Below are positions 23,801 to 37,000 of a DNA stretch of 64,000 bases, piece after piece. The position numbers and the translations under genes were made by a program. Source of the stretch: Aaosphaeria pasadenensis (Eukaryota; Ascomycota; Dothideomycetes; Pleosporales); assembly GCA_022813625.1 (NCBI GenBank), contig JAKLMB010000043.1, forward strand, positions 186,001 through 250,000. Reading direction: 5' to 3'. Every line of letters begins with the position of its first letter. Within the stretch, counting starts at the first letter, position 1. A model generated the notes under the pieces. The model was not told where the DNA came from, ran no database searches, and was given only the letters and a program-made list of their open reading frames with translations.

Positions 23801-26800
23801 GGCGCCGGTCGCGTCCCTCAGTCTCGTCCAACCGCCATTTAGTTGGAGGGCTCTCCTCGAACAACGCACATGGACCCCTGATTTTACGTTCGAGCTTAGC
23901 AATCACGCTTGTCAGGAACGTAGTATTATCTTGATGATCCTGCACCAACCGCTGGTGTTTGATGCGCTCAGAAGCATGGATGTTTGACCTCCAATGATTG
24001 GTTGCAGTTTCATGGCTGGTCCATGTGCGCTCAGAACTGTTCTCCTCTGCCTGCCATTGCTTCAACTTCTCGCGGCGTTTTGCAATCCTCTTCTGGGACA
24101 TGTCTTCAGTTTTCCTGTTCTGATCATTTATGAAATCCTCCCATGTCCTGGTCATGGTTCCGTAAAAGAAACTGTCCAGCTCTGCACTATTCTTGTCAAA
24201 CCAAGCCAAGAACGTCTCGTTGTCTAGCTCCATCAGCTTGTGGAAGCCATCGTAGAGATCTTGTTTGTCGGTTTGAAGAGCTCGGCTCAGGATTGCAGAG
24301 GTATCTTCAGGTTTCTGAACCAAGAGAAGACGCCAAAAATTGGCGGCTGCTAATCGAACGGCTTCCTGGGTAGATGACAGTTTGGTGTACAAAAGATAGC
24401 AGATGAGCCGAAGGAACAGCCCTTCCGTATTTTCCGTTGAGAGAATGATCGGTTGCCAATACACCATCTTCTTAATGATATCGATGGTTTTGGTCCCTCC
24501 ATCAGAATTGTCTGCTTCCGCCAAGCGTAGCAAAACGACTCGAAGGAAGACTCCACGTATCATGCCGACGGCTTGAGAGCATAATCGTACAGACTTGATC
24601 GTGGAAATATCTGGGCGTTCCAAGTATTCGAGCAGGAAGCCCGCAAAGTCGAGAAGTGGGTCCGAGCCACCGAGAAACCATCCTTCGAAAACTGCTTCGG
24701 ACAGGTGTGTAACGAATCGGGAAAGATTTGTCAAAACACGTGGCTCTTTGAGTAAATCTTGGTTCAATTGCAAGGTATTTTTCACCGAGGATACAGTCTG
24801 TCGCAGTAGGTAGGACTCGAAATAAGCTTGGTGCTCTTGGAATCCGGGCGGTGTCTTCAAAAAGAGTCCGAGGCCTGGGAAGTCTTTACGATAGAACAAT
24901 TGATCTTGGAAAACACCAAGGACCACCTCTACCACCGCTTCTACTACGGTGCTGCCGACCTTGACAACAACTGACGACCCATTATTTGATGAAGCCACCG
25001 GGTTCAGATTTGGTCGTTGGGGGCTACCCGACTTATCGGCCGACACGAGGACGAAAGAGGATGCTCTACGGAATGGAATGACTCTGCTAGCGTCCGGAGA
25101 TGGCGATATATTGACATTGGTTGTCCGTACAACAGGCGCTTGCTGAATGTTCGCCTTCGACAACGGCTGTATGACTACATCCTGGCCCTCGAATGTCAGA
25201 GCGGAGCCGCGAGACATCAACTCGGTCTCAGCGCTGACGCTGTCTGACGTTACTATGACGGGGTAGAGAACGAATAAAAGCTCTTGGACATAGTTTGACG
25301 TGGCTGCATAATCGCGGAACACCTCTGATCTTGAGTGAAGCTCCGCCAGAAATTGGACTGCTGCGTTGAGCACAATAGCATAATCATTCAGGCGCTCTGA
25401 TTGAGACTTCCAAGGATCTAAAAAAAATTCAGGATTCTGTAGCGCATGGGCAAATAGGGTGGCTTACCTTGGGGTGGTTGTTTATCCTTCAATGACATTG
25501 TTCGTCGCCTACCCCGTGTTACTGGCGCTTCACCGTTCTCCGATTTTGGTGGTTCGTTCTCAGACTTGGCCGGATCTCGCACTATCGCACGCAAGCCCGT
25601 GTCGAGCATGGCAACAATCACAGGGAAGATATCTGGATAGACTATGCGAAGTCTTGTTTGCGTTGAAAAGATATCCCCGAGATTGAAGGCATCGAAGTTG
25701 CGCTCAAAATCGATAGTAGCAACATCCCGGTCGAACAGGATAGCGAAGCATATTGTCCAGATTCCTGGTGTGTTCCACCAATGTCTCAATCTATTTTTCA
25801 TGAGAACGAATCCTCCGGTCCTCTCTGCAAACTTCTTTACGTAAAGAGGTCCATTGGCAACGAGCAGCCGTGCAAGAATTTTGGCTCCAAGCACGACCAC
25901 ACGCTGATCGGGTTCAGCAAGCAAATATAGCAGCCACTACCACAAGATTAGAAAAGAAAACATTACCTTCGAATCAACATACCTTTCCAGTCACGTTCTT
26001 AGCGAAGCGCGTAATCTCATTGTAATTTGAAGGATCACACAGGAGGTCGGCAAGCATTTGGAGGATCGAGACGCCCAGCTCTGCTAGGGGCAAACCAGAG
26101 GGCAATGCTGGCTCTTGCCCTGGGCTATCAGAACGAGGAGTTGTACCCGGTGTGCCCGTTGGTGGTGTGCCCCTTCGAAGGCGACGAACGCTCACCTTCG
26201 GTCGGAGAGTGCGTTTCACATAGCTCGACCGACTGTCTTGCAGTGCGTAGGTGATGAATAGAGAAAGCGAACGAGAGTTCTCGCCGTTGAAATTAATTTC
26301 GAGGAGAGTTTTGAAGGATTTGAGAAACAGGGGAAATATCTGAGCCGTAAAGGACTCGGCTTTCAATGCATCCATTAAACGTCGCACGACTCCTAGCTTA
26401 ATTGTCAGAGGATCTAGTCGGAAGTGAGCATGATAAGACCTTCGACTTACTAATTCTATGAAAGCGTTTGGCATTGTAATGATGATGTTTACTTTCTTTC
26501 GCAAAGTGTACAAATTGATTGTAGTACAGCGCTTGCGTTTCTACGGAAGTCGATTGACGCCATATCTCAAGATCAACAAGCAAAACGCGATATGCTAAAG
26601 GATTGATGATGAGGGATTCTTCAGGATGCGTCGCATCATAACCTACGAAGCGTAAAACGACTCGCAACAGCTGTAGTAGAAAGGATTCACGTTCAATGGT
26701 CGAGGTTTCATATTCCACATACTTTCCAAACACTGGCATGGCGGCATTGACTTTCTGGCGAAGAACTTCTGCAAGAACGGCAAAGCCATTATTCTGCTCC

Positions 26801-29139
26801 ATCGCCTCGCAATTGCGCCAATTTCCTTCAACAGATTCGAGTAGAATCTTGACAGCGCGTAAAAGATCGTCCAAGTTGTGTGCTGCTTGGACAAGATGCA
26901 ACCCTACGGCAGCGCAACCACCGATTCTCCAGATGGCCTCGTCCAGGGATTGCGGTACTACAACAACAGGGTCGCCCGACAATCGCCCGAATCCACGAGG
27001 TTGAGAAAGTGCGTCGTTCACGGAAGGAACAGCTGCGTTGATAATGATCGGAGTCCCATATGTTCGAGTGTAGCGATGCAAGGTCTTTGCGGATTCTTTC
27101 GATAATGACTTGATCAATTGCGACTCGTCAATTGCGTTCCTATCATCATCGTCCATGACTGAGGTGGGGGAGAAGCTGAGCAAGACCTTGGATTCTGGTA
27201 GTAAGTGCCCCGCATTTGATCGTATGGCAGAGACGATATCTGATCTCTCCTCCTTCCCAGGATGCAGCATTTCGTTTTGCACATGCAATTCGGCTGATGT
27301 GCGATATGTTTGAAACGAGCCAAGGCGATCTTGGAAGTTCCCGCTGTACCGTGAGCCGAGCTTATTATACACGGCAATTAGCTCGTCCGATAAGGGTTCC
27401 GCGAAAAGATGAAAAGATGCAATTGAGAGCTTTGAGCTAAGAACATTTCGTCCCAGACGTGGTGCAAGGTTGCGAGGAGTTCCCAAGAACGCTAGGACAT
27501 GATGCTGTTTTGAACTATTAGAGGTGATGGATGCGAAGCTCTCGTGGCTACTTTCAAGAACAGGCGGGTGAGAGGGATAATGAGCCTTCATAGACTCAGT
27601 GAATTCACCATCAACATAGAGGGAAGCTTTATGTGCGCCAAGGCCCATGGCTTTAGCCCGTCGATGGACGATAGCAATGTGGTACCATCTCCCCTCGACG
27701 AACCGGGGTGCTTTCTTGAAACGAACACTAGGTACTATGCCGGAGGAGTGACCCATGTAGGTCTGAAGGATAAAACATCGTGTATCCTTTTCCAGATATG
27801 CCATCAAAAAGCAAGTCTGTGTATCATCATAGGCGCCGAATATCGTAGTGTGACAATTGGGGTCATATTTGTCCACTCGAATCCAAGCGGTGAAGGTGTA
27901 GCCGCTTCCAGGACTGACTGGTGGAAAGGGACGACCAAGCTCGGGAAGCTCAATGGCACTGAAGCCATGCAGAGACAGGTCGAATTGGATAAATGGTGAA
28001 CCTCGAGAGCTCTTCATGCCTTGGAGAAGAAACTCGGCTGCAGTTGCAGATATTTCGGCCTTTCGAAACAGATAATAGGCATCTTCAAGTCGATTAATAC
28101 CGTATTCGACTAAATCATCGGCCAGCTGTCTTAGAAGACCAGCTTCTATCGGAGAGCACTTGTCGTCAAACAACAGTGGAAGGACGATGCTCAAGGTACC
28201 CGTCAAATGCAATGCCGCCTTATTGTATGAGGAAAGTGCAGCGATTTGCCGTATAGCGAGCAGGACTGAGATTGACAAAGGCCTGGACTTGGTCCCGGGA
28301 GCATCCTGTCCAGAAAGACCAAGCCAGAAGTGCAATATGGTTGGCATGATGTCTGGATTTTGAAGAACCTCATTCCCGCTGAATATATCCTTGATTTGCT
28401 CCCGCAGCACTTCCACGTCCCCGTCTACATCGCTGGATACAGATCGTGGGCTCTCCACCATTGTCCCCGCCGTCTGTTGATCATCAGTCTCGCCTTCTGC
28501 CTTTCCTGGCTGCTCGGATTCATTGTCGGCCTGCTTTTGCCGTGTCTGCTCCACCTTCCTGTCGATATCACGGAAGATTCGTGTTATAGACTCCTCTCCT
28601 AAAGCAAAGGCGAACAGTAAGCCAAATAGCTGTTCCTGCCCAGCGTCGTCCCGTGTACTTTTGGATTGGCCACCAAAGATGCCGGTACTTCCAAGTGCCT
28701 GTTCCAATGCAAGCCAGCCGCCTTGTTCCACTCGCTTTGCAAAGAATCTCCTGTTCCCGGCATGTTCGCTTAGGGCGTCCGACAATACGTCTAGGGTTGC
28801 CTTGATGACCTCGAAGAAATCGATGCGGTCGGGTGGGGATAGGTCGGCAGGCTTGTAGAAGCCAGAGATGGAGCGGAGGGTGAGGAGCAAGACATCGAAG
28901 CCCTTGACGTAGCGGAAGGCATCCTTGGTCTGTGTCTGTTCGTGGGAGTCTATCAAAAGCTGTCGCATGCGGCGGAGGGCGTTGCTCTGGTTCTGCAGGA
29001 GCTCGGGGGTGGGAGGGGAGGTCTCGGAAGCTTTTATGAGGTCATCGGCGAGGGATCGTAATTCAGCAATCTGGTTGTTCATAGGAGGTCCCCTCGAGGC
29101 GGCGGTGGAGGACCTATGTGGGCGGGTTGGTCCAGCCAT
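20870..29139 (-). CDS. bph1: PH-BEACH-WD40 protein, beige/Bph1-type
   Basis: A giant protein of about 2,631 residues, the fungal relative of yeast Bph1 and human LYST/neurobeachin, expected to act in membrane trafficking and vacuole or lysosome sorting. Six exons keep frame: 29139-26451, 26392-25983, 25936-25468, 25417-21294, 21234-21064, 20902-20870. Order of parts: helical armadillo-like N-terminus; a concanavalin-A-like lectin insert around residues 390-520 (GYTFTAWIRVDKYDP, FVEGRWYHIAIVH); a long helical middle; a PH-like domain near 1830-1960; BEACH near 2010-2280 (TRKWVKGEISNFHYLMFVN, NDLTQYPVFPWVI); and C-terminal WD40 repeats ending GDEDGRVYEWDC. The last exon has only 11 codons including the stop. 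The exon 1/2 join (RIRVVRRLMDALKAE) was chosen because it restores the conserved helix. The gene appears intact. Confidence 0.92.
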
Positions 29140-31028
29140 GTTCAGTTCAAGCTAGGCCTCCACCGCTGAGGGGAGAGGTGGGAATCGGCGGCGGTGGTAG
29201 GTGTTGCGGGGAGAAGAACGCGATCATGTCTCTCGGGAGGGGAAAAGTGGCATTTGGATGCGAATGAAGGTCGGATGGGGGGGGTATAAGTCGTGAGGTG
29301 TCAATGTCAGTGTGGAGAGAACTAGAGAGGCGCTGTGATGGGGTCGTTGTAGTTGGGTAGATGTTGTGGTGAGGTAGATTTGGGGTGGATTGGGAAGTCA
29401 CGTAGTTGGGTGTAGTTACCTGGCCTGGCTGGTAGTATTATTAGTAGATGGCGCGTGTACTGCCCTGCGCCCTCCCGCCGTTGTTTTAGCTTCTTGGGAA
29501 CGCTCAGCTCGCTGACGGGAAAGGATCGACTCGGCAATATTCTGAATGCGATGCAAGTCCGTTAGAAATTGGGAATGAGAAGAGAAAAAATTATAAAGCA
29601 ATCATAGTAACAGTAGATATTAGTTATCTGATTCGCCGTCGGGATATTTAGAGACGAAGTTCCTCTAATCGGAAAGAGAGCTTGGGCCCTCTCCTCTGAC
29701 CCTCTGACCGAGCTACACTCGAGCTATACCCAATTCGTACCTAGGTATATATCATTCCCCGTAAACATAACCTTACAGGCTACCTGTTCACTCGTATCTC
29801 GGCCACCGTCAGTCTGCTGATTAAATATATAAATTTCATATATGAATGACAGAATCTAACTCAAATGCTGACAGTTATTTGAGCCCCTTATCGAAAACAA
29901 TGAAGAGGGCTTGGATTTGAAGAGTTTATGAGCCATTTGCATTCATCCAAACATTTGGCTACTAGATGACAGGGAAAAACTCAGAAATGATAGTGTCAAA
30001 CAATACAAAAATGTCCTTGTATGAAATTTTAGACTTGCCAGGGAAGTCCACGAGTTCAATGGCACCCACTATTGCCAGATCCTCGCTAAATCATCTATTT
30101 CTACAATATCATACTAGTTTGGCAAGGAAACAACTTGATGAAACGTTGTCTTCTTTGTTTATCGATTTTACTGCATGTATACTTTAATTTCTATGACCAA
30201 ATTGTGTTATTCTTTGAAAAGCTGTCTTCGGAGTCGGTGACTAATACCGCACAAGGTCAAAATACAAAGGAGGCCGTTCAGGCGTATGCGACTGGCATAG
30301 CAGAGTGGTGCAGAGACGTCTTCTCCACGTCTCTCTACTCTAATGTTGGCTACACAATAGTGTAGGAACCCTGTTTCTTTTGTGCGAAAGACGAGGTTCG
30401 TTTAAGTCGCATCGCTTTGGAGGGAGCCATGTAAGCATGCATGTCCTTGTATCTGCATCCTCTTTGACTTTTCTGCTACCATGTCTAAGTTATACAAATG
30501 ACAACTGACAGAATCATGTTCAGATTTATGCTCAAGCTGTCTCTAATCTTCGCTTCTCTATATACGTTTACTGGGGATGCCTTGCATCCAAGCAGAAGCC
30601 TTCTTCTTTCTAGCAATCTTTGTACTCATTCAGTTTTCGTCGGCGCAGTGCTCGCGATGATAGTGGAAGGCAGAAAAGGACAAACATGGCATGCCATAGA
30701 CAGTCTGTACAACGATTTCAGGCCATAATATTTGCTCCATAGGCTTCGGACGGGACCTGTGGAATTACATCGTGCCGAATCTTCGCACCAAATCAGAGAG
30801 ACGTATGCTGGATCCGTCATCTGCAAGGACATTAAAACACTGTTGACTGAAGGATATTGGCCGAACTATTTCGATTTATAACAGTATCGATGGTGACAAT
30901 AACAGTAGCTAGCAGCTGCTCTGCAAGCAATCTCCACCCAGAAAGTCTTACAGCAGTGCAACAGGATTTCTTGACTACATAGCTAAATCACCCACTTGCG
31001 GCTGTGATACGCGGCTAAGAATATGGCA
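29140..31028. other. Intergenic, AT-rich, no supported gene
   Basis: The first 500 bp is the promoter and leader of the BEACH gene. The rest up to the NLR gene is AT-rich. Open frames at 29966-30187, 30135-30365 and 30498-30728 encode hydrophobic or mixed peptides without motifs and could be relics of a decayed gene. I could not join them into a recognisable protein. Confidence 0.45.
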
Positions 31029-34000
31029 TTAGCCCGGTTCTTCTTGTCCGTTGATGCTGGCACCCTTGTCAAGTAGCAGCTGAACTATACTGTTGTTGCG
31101 TCTCCATAGTGCTATGGATAGAGGCGTCCTCCCATAGCAGTCCTTTGAGTTAGGGTTAACCATGCCAGTATCAAGTAGCAGCTGAACTACTGTCATGTTG
31201 TCTTTCTCAACTGCAATAGATAAGGGCGTCATCCCATAACAGTCTTTCAGGTCAATGTCAACCATGCTAGTCTTACACAGCAGCAGTTTGACTGGACTTT
31301 CTCCGCCTTGTTTTACTGCCTGAGACAACGATATCGTCCCGATATCACTACAATCGATCTTGCCAGTGCCAACTAATAACTTGGCTATGTCCATATGGCC
31401 TTCCTCTAGTGCTATGGATAGTGGCGTCTTTCCCTGGCAGTCTTTTGAGTTTATGTTGACCGTGCTTTTATCAAGCAACAGCTTAACTATACTCTTGTAT
31501 CCTCCCTCGACTGCTATGGACAGGGGCGTCTTCATGGCGTCGTTTTCTGTAATGACGTCGACCTTGCCAGTCTTAAGTAGCAGTTTAACTAAAGCCTCGT
31601 TGCCAGTCTCGATTGCTAAGAATAGTACAACAGTATGCCATTTGTCTTCTTTGCAATTAAGATCGGCCTCTGCAGTATTAATTAGCAGCTTGACTAAAGC
31701 CTCGTTGCCAACATCCACTGCTATGGCTAGTAGATCATGCCAATTGTCTTCTTTCAAATTGATATCGACCTTGTCATTCTCAACCAGCAGCTTGACCAAG
31801 GCGTCGTCGCCGGTCTCCACTGCTAATGTTAGTGGAGTTCTCCCACGGCCGTCTTTATAGTTGATATCGACCTTGCCATTCTCAACTAGCAGCTTGACCA
31901 AAGCGTCGTTACAAGTGTCGATTGCTAATGTTAGTGGAGTCCTCCCAAGGCCGTCTTTATAGTTGATATCGACCTTGTCATTCTCAACTAGCAGCTTGAC
32001 CAAAGCGTCGTTACAAGTGTCGATTACACATGTCAGTAGAGTCCTCCCAAGGCTGTCTCTGGAATTAACATGGATTTTGCAATTCTCAACCAGCAGCTTC
32101 AATAAACCCTCGTTGGCCATCTCCAATGCGAGCGTAAATGGTGTTTCTTCATCGTAATCTTCCGCGGTTACCAAGAATGCGTCCTTCTGTATCAAGGATT
32201 GCGCTATCTTTTCATGCCCATTTCTTACAGCAAGGTGTAGTGGAACTCGACCATACGAATTTTTCAAAGCAGGTGAAGCACCGTGCGATAGCAATAGATC
32301 CACTAGTTCTGTCTGGCCCTTCTGCGTGGCTAAAAAAAGTGCTTCATTTTCGTCGTAGTCATCGCTATACTCGTCGTCGTCATATTCACTTGTATGCCCC
32401 GGGGCTCTGTCGAACGATGCAGACTTTTTTGTATCACCTCCCGCCTCTAGCAAACGCGACAAAATACTCCGAAGAGTTGCATCCTCTCGATCGCCAAGCT
32501 CCTTGACAGCAATGTACACAGCTCCATCAAGCGGAACACCTTTCTCAATGAGTTTCAAGAGGAGTTTCTCGTTTCTGATGTGAACAGCGTATTGTACTAG
32601 TGCAGATTCTCGTCCAAAGAACTTGAGATCAGCGCCGAGCTCAACCAACTTTGAAAAGACTTGTTGGTCATTTTCAGTGACAGCAATGGTCAAAGGAGTC
32701 TCGCCATCTTTATTAGGGGCATTGATGTCCACAGTTTTTCTTGTTTTCGGAGCGCTCTGATTTTGTGTTGAGGTATTCTGGGCAAATGAACTCTTAGGGA
32801 GGTTCTGTGTTTCCACTGACCAATCTAGCAGTGCTAATGCTAGATCTTGGTGGCCTTCTCGCATAGCAAGAAGCAATGGCGTATTCCCTTCGGAATCTCT
32901 GTCATTGATTCCCCCATCGTCCTCCTGGAGACATGCCATGAGAGCACTTTTTGAACCAAAAGCAATCGAAACATGGAGGGGGGTTGCTATAGCGAAGGGC
33001 CAGCCTATAGGCGCATAGGCACAATTGGGGTCCAAGACTCTCCAGAGGTTAGCGAGTCTCTGCAATGGTTCTGACTGTGGTGCCCAATGGAAAAGCGACA
33101 GAAGGTCGAACTGTGGTATTCCCTCTTGTTCTACTGTCTGGATATGCTTAAAGAGGAATCTTACTGCATATAGAGACAGTGGAAAACTCACCGAGAGTTT
33201 TCCACGAGAGAGTTGATGGCCTTGTAAAACGTCCTCAAACGCAAGATACTTCAGGCAAGATCTTGAGATTTGGCAGTGGCCGATCCCAATTTCAGAGTCA
33301 GAGCTGCCATGACGACGCTTGTCATCGTTGAGAACGTTGTTGAGAATGAAATCGGCAACGGATTGATGAATAAATTGTGCTTCCCGATAGTCGATGTTCT
33401 CGTTGGGATCGTATTGCTCCCATATATCAGGAGTCTGGAATTCTACCAGCCCTCTGGAAATATGATTGATCCGCGTCTCGAACTGCGATAGATCTTTGAT
33501 CCAGACCTCATGTTCTCTCAATTCAGTAATGCTTGAATAAGTCATGTCCTGGTCGGTTGCCAACGCGTCCCGAAGTTCCAGTGCTGACAAAGGGCGTTCG
33601 CTGAATAAAATCCACTGGGACAGCTTGATCATCTCATCCTTTTCAGAATCAGTCGCATTTCTGAGGATTTCAGTGTATAACCCATCAAGTTCTTTCGGAA
33701 GAGATGCCAACTTTTTGCCAATTTGCTCTGTCTTTGTCCCAATTACACCCTCTTCCCTTACTATGTTGGCAACCAAGACTGCCCATTGGAATGACCCTCG
33801 AGCTTTGCAAAGGATTTCCCCCTGAAGCTGCTCGCGTTTGGCTATTGGTTCAATATCCTCCAGAGACTTTTCAGTAACTAGTTCGATATCCTTCCCGTTT
33901 CGATTCTCTACATAGATCGCCGGGATATTGTCAGGACCGAGGATTGGATAGTTCCTAGAAGAAAAGCAGATCTTGACTCGAGCTTTCTCGCGCTCGACAT

Positions 34001-37000
34001 CTTTCATAAGATCTTTGAAATATCTCAACATTTCTTTCGCAAGGTCTTCTCCGTACTCGTCCAGTGCGTCGACAAACATAATGATTGATCGATGGTGCGT
34101 CCCCTGGACTAGGACTTTTGACATGAGTTCTCGTAGCTCTTTCACATCCCAGGCCCACCTTTTCTCATAATGTGACCCAAAGCGTTTCTCCCGGTCTTCG
34201 AAGTGCTCGGTCAGCTCGGAGAGATATTCGGGGAAATGGCTGAGCATCGAGTTTAATAGGGCGCGAAAGGTGCCAAGAGGTGACTTTTGCAAAAAGGTGC
34301 CTCTGCCATGTATGAAAAAACGAAGAAGCAGCTCGTTAGTCTTCATTTGATTCATCTGATTCATTTGGTCAAAAGCAGATTTCATGAGAGCGGATTTTCC
34401 CGCCCCAGGATTCCCTTTGACCCAGAAAAGCCCTCGTGAATCGTTGATCCACTTTCGAGTTTGAGGGTCGTCAAAGAACCAGCCACAGGTGCCTTTTGCT
34501 ACGTGTATATTGTTAAACCTGGAATCCTGTTCTTGAAAGGAGAGTGATCTCAGACAATCTAAACTACATCAGTGGCTTCATGAAGGCGTTGTTCAATTAC
34601 TAACCTATACTCTCTTGAGATAGTGGTGGCGATGCTACAGAGCTGTTAAAACTGGGTACTCGTAGGGTCAACACTTAACACGTACGAGGATCTCGAGGTC
34701 CTCTACTTCTAATATCATGATCCAACCTCTTGAATGCCATTGGCAGCAGAGCAAGTTTGACATGGCTGTATAACATATCAAATTCGCTGCTGAATTTCAC
34801 AAGTTCCGAGTGATTCTGATCCACTGTGTATTGGAGCTTGCTGCCACATGTCGCAGATAAGTGGTTGACTAAGACGTCCAAAGAGCGAGAGAGCTCCGAG
34901 AGTTCCAGTACACCATCAGTCCTCTAACACCAAGTATTAGCCACATTTTACGAATATAGTCAAAATATAGACCATGTTTCGACACACCTTATTTTTCATG
35001 GAAGATCTTTCGATTTCGAGGTAGGAGATAATTTCAGGGGCCATGGGGCTAAGTGCTGCCTTGAAATCGCTCTCAAGTTGTTGAAGTTGTACTGACTTCC
35101 ATTTGAGACCCTCCGTGTACCACTGAGAGTGATTTGGTAATAATTTAGCAAGTGATCCAGCAGCAAGCCCCAAATGGGGAACGCCGAAGAACAAAAACCC
35201 ATTAGTGACATCTAGTATCGCCGTCGAGTTGCCTTCGGTATGCTTTTTGTCCTGGACCACGGCCTAAAGTCAATTGTAAGCGGCGAATGAACTACTATAA
35301 GCTAGGCGGGAATACAAACCTCCTTAATGAGGAGGCCGCCAACACCATGCCCGATGAATACTATCGGGCGAGATTGATTACTGTGCTAGCTAGAACTTTA
35401 GCTGAAGCGATGAGAGTGGCATGTAAACGTAGACATACCCGAACATTCTGTATTCCGATTTCAAATTCTCGACCTAGATTGACCAAGGTATCTCGAATAT
35501 TGTATCCATAGATGAAAATTCTCGCTTTAGGTAAGTCCAGTGGTAGAGCGTCACGGAGCCACATGAAAGGCCCGTCCCTTTCTTGGAAGGAATTGAAAGC
35601 ATCACCTGGACCAGATATAGCGATTACACTGAAATAACAGATCAATTAATTAGTTCTACATCGAACGCTTGTTTGACTTACTCGACATGGCAATCATCTT
35701 CGGCGTTATGAAGAGGCGTGAAGCCTGAAAAATGACGATCGAATACCAGGCGTCCTTTGTAATTCAAGATTTCCCCATTGAAAGATGCATTCTCAGGCAT
35801 ACCAAATACCCATTCGTTTTTATTGTCATTGGATAAAGACGCAGGCAGGGTGTTGAAGCTGAGAGTTGCGACCTTGGTGTGACCGTCTATAGGGTTGACG
35901 GCAAGTGAATGCACCGCTAAACTGGCGTCCCGTTCCATGGAGAGAATGTTCTTGATAAAGTCGCAAACATCTACCTTGCGTTGAAACTCCATCGGAATTC
36001 CTCTCAGTCTAAAATGACGCCAGCTGCTGGCAGTCATCGCAATATTGCATGAGGAAACGGAGTCTGGATGTTTAACACCAATGGGTTCAGAAGCTGAGTA
36101 AACATCAGTCAATTATACGTTGTATTGTTCTTGTGGGGTCAGTTTACTGATTGATCGAGCCAGCATGAGGCTATGGGATGCATTGATCATCTTTACTATT
36201 ACTTCGGCCACCGTCTCAAAGTCTTCCTCTGTTGGCTTCCCAAACTTGTTCATGTTAAAATGTGTTCTTGAGAGCGAGAGCTTTTCCGTGCCATCTGATA
36301 AATCAAGGCAACCAGAGCTCTCATTCACCACAAATCGCTTTTAAAAATAGTCAGCCTGGGCGTGTACAGATTCAGTCTCATTACCTACCGTTCGATCCTG
36401 ATTTCCTACGATCTTTCCCACGTTGCTCGACTTCAGTTCGAAAAAGCAGGCAACAAGGGCCTTATTTGCCAGCCTTCGTGTCCTTCCAAACTGGTCCACA
36501 ACCTCTTGAAGAAACTCGTTACCTGGTTCCAATATCCTCAGGATTTCTGGCTGTATGTCATCTTCCTCACACTCCCTCCGTGCTGCCTCTAACATCTCGA
36601 TTTGGCTCATCCCTTCCGCACCTCTGAAGGGCGTACCAAGGAATATCAAACCGGTAGTAGAGGCAAACACGTTGGGCCACTCGCTTTCTTCGTGCCGGGC
36701 TTCCACGAGGGCCTTTATCATGTTAGCTAGGGCTTTCAATAGTGTCGATCTATTGCCTACCTTCAGCACAACTAATCCACCAAAACAGTGTGCTATGAAG
36801 ATAAGAGGGCGCAGTGGATTTTCCTAAAGAAATTAGGATACAATGTACAACTACGCGTTCAGTGTTGATGCAGTCACGGATGTGTACCTCTCTCCTTCGA
36901 AGGAGGGCCCGGAGCAGTCGCTGTGCCACCGTCGATGCATTCTGCCGCATGGCCCCTTCTCCAAACCACTGTGACTCGTATCCATATCGAATAATTCGTG

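Noticed and set aside
29966..30890. Series of open frames before the NLR gene as a possible decayed gene
   Set aside because: The translated pieces show no family motif and cannot be joined by plausible introns. I recorded it only as an intergenic stretch.
36112..36113. Two adjacent genes instead of one at the hydrolase 1 / hydrolase 2 border
   Set aside because: The stop of one frame and the ATG of the next touch with no spacer, and an ordinary 54-nt intron joins the two parts in phase, so one gene is simpler.
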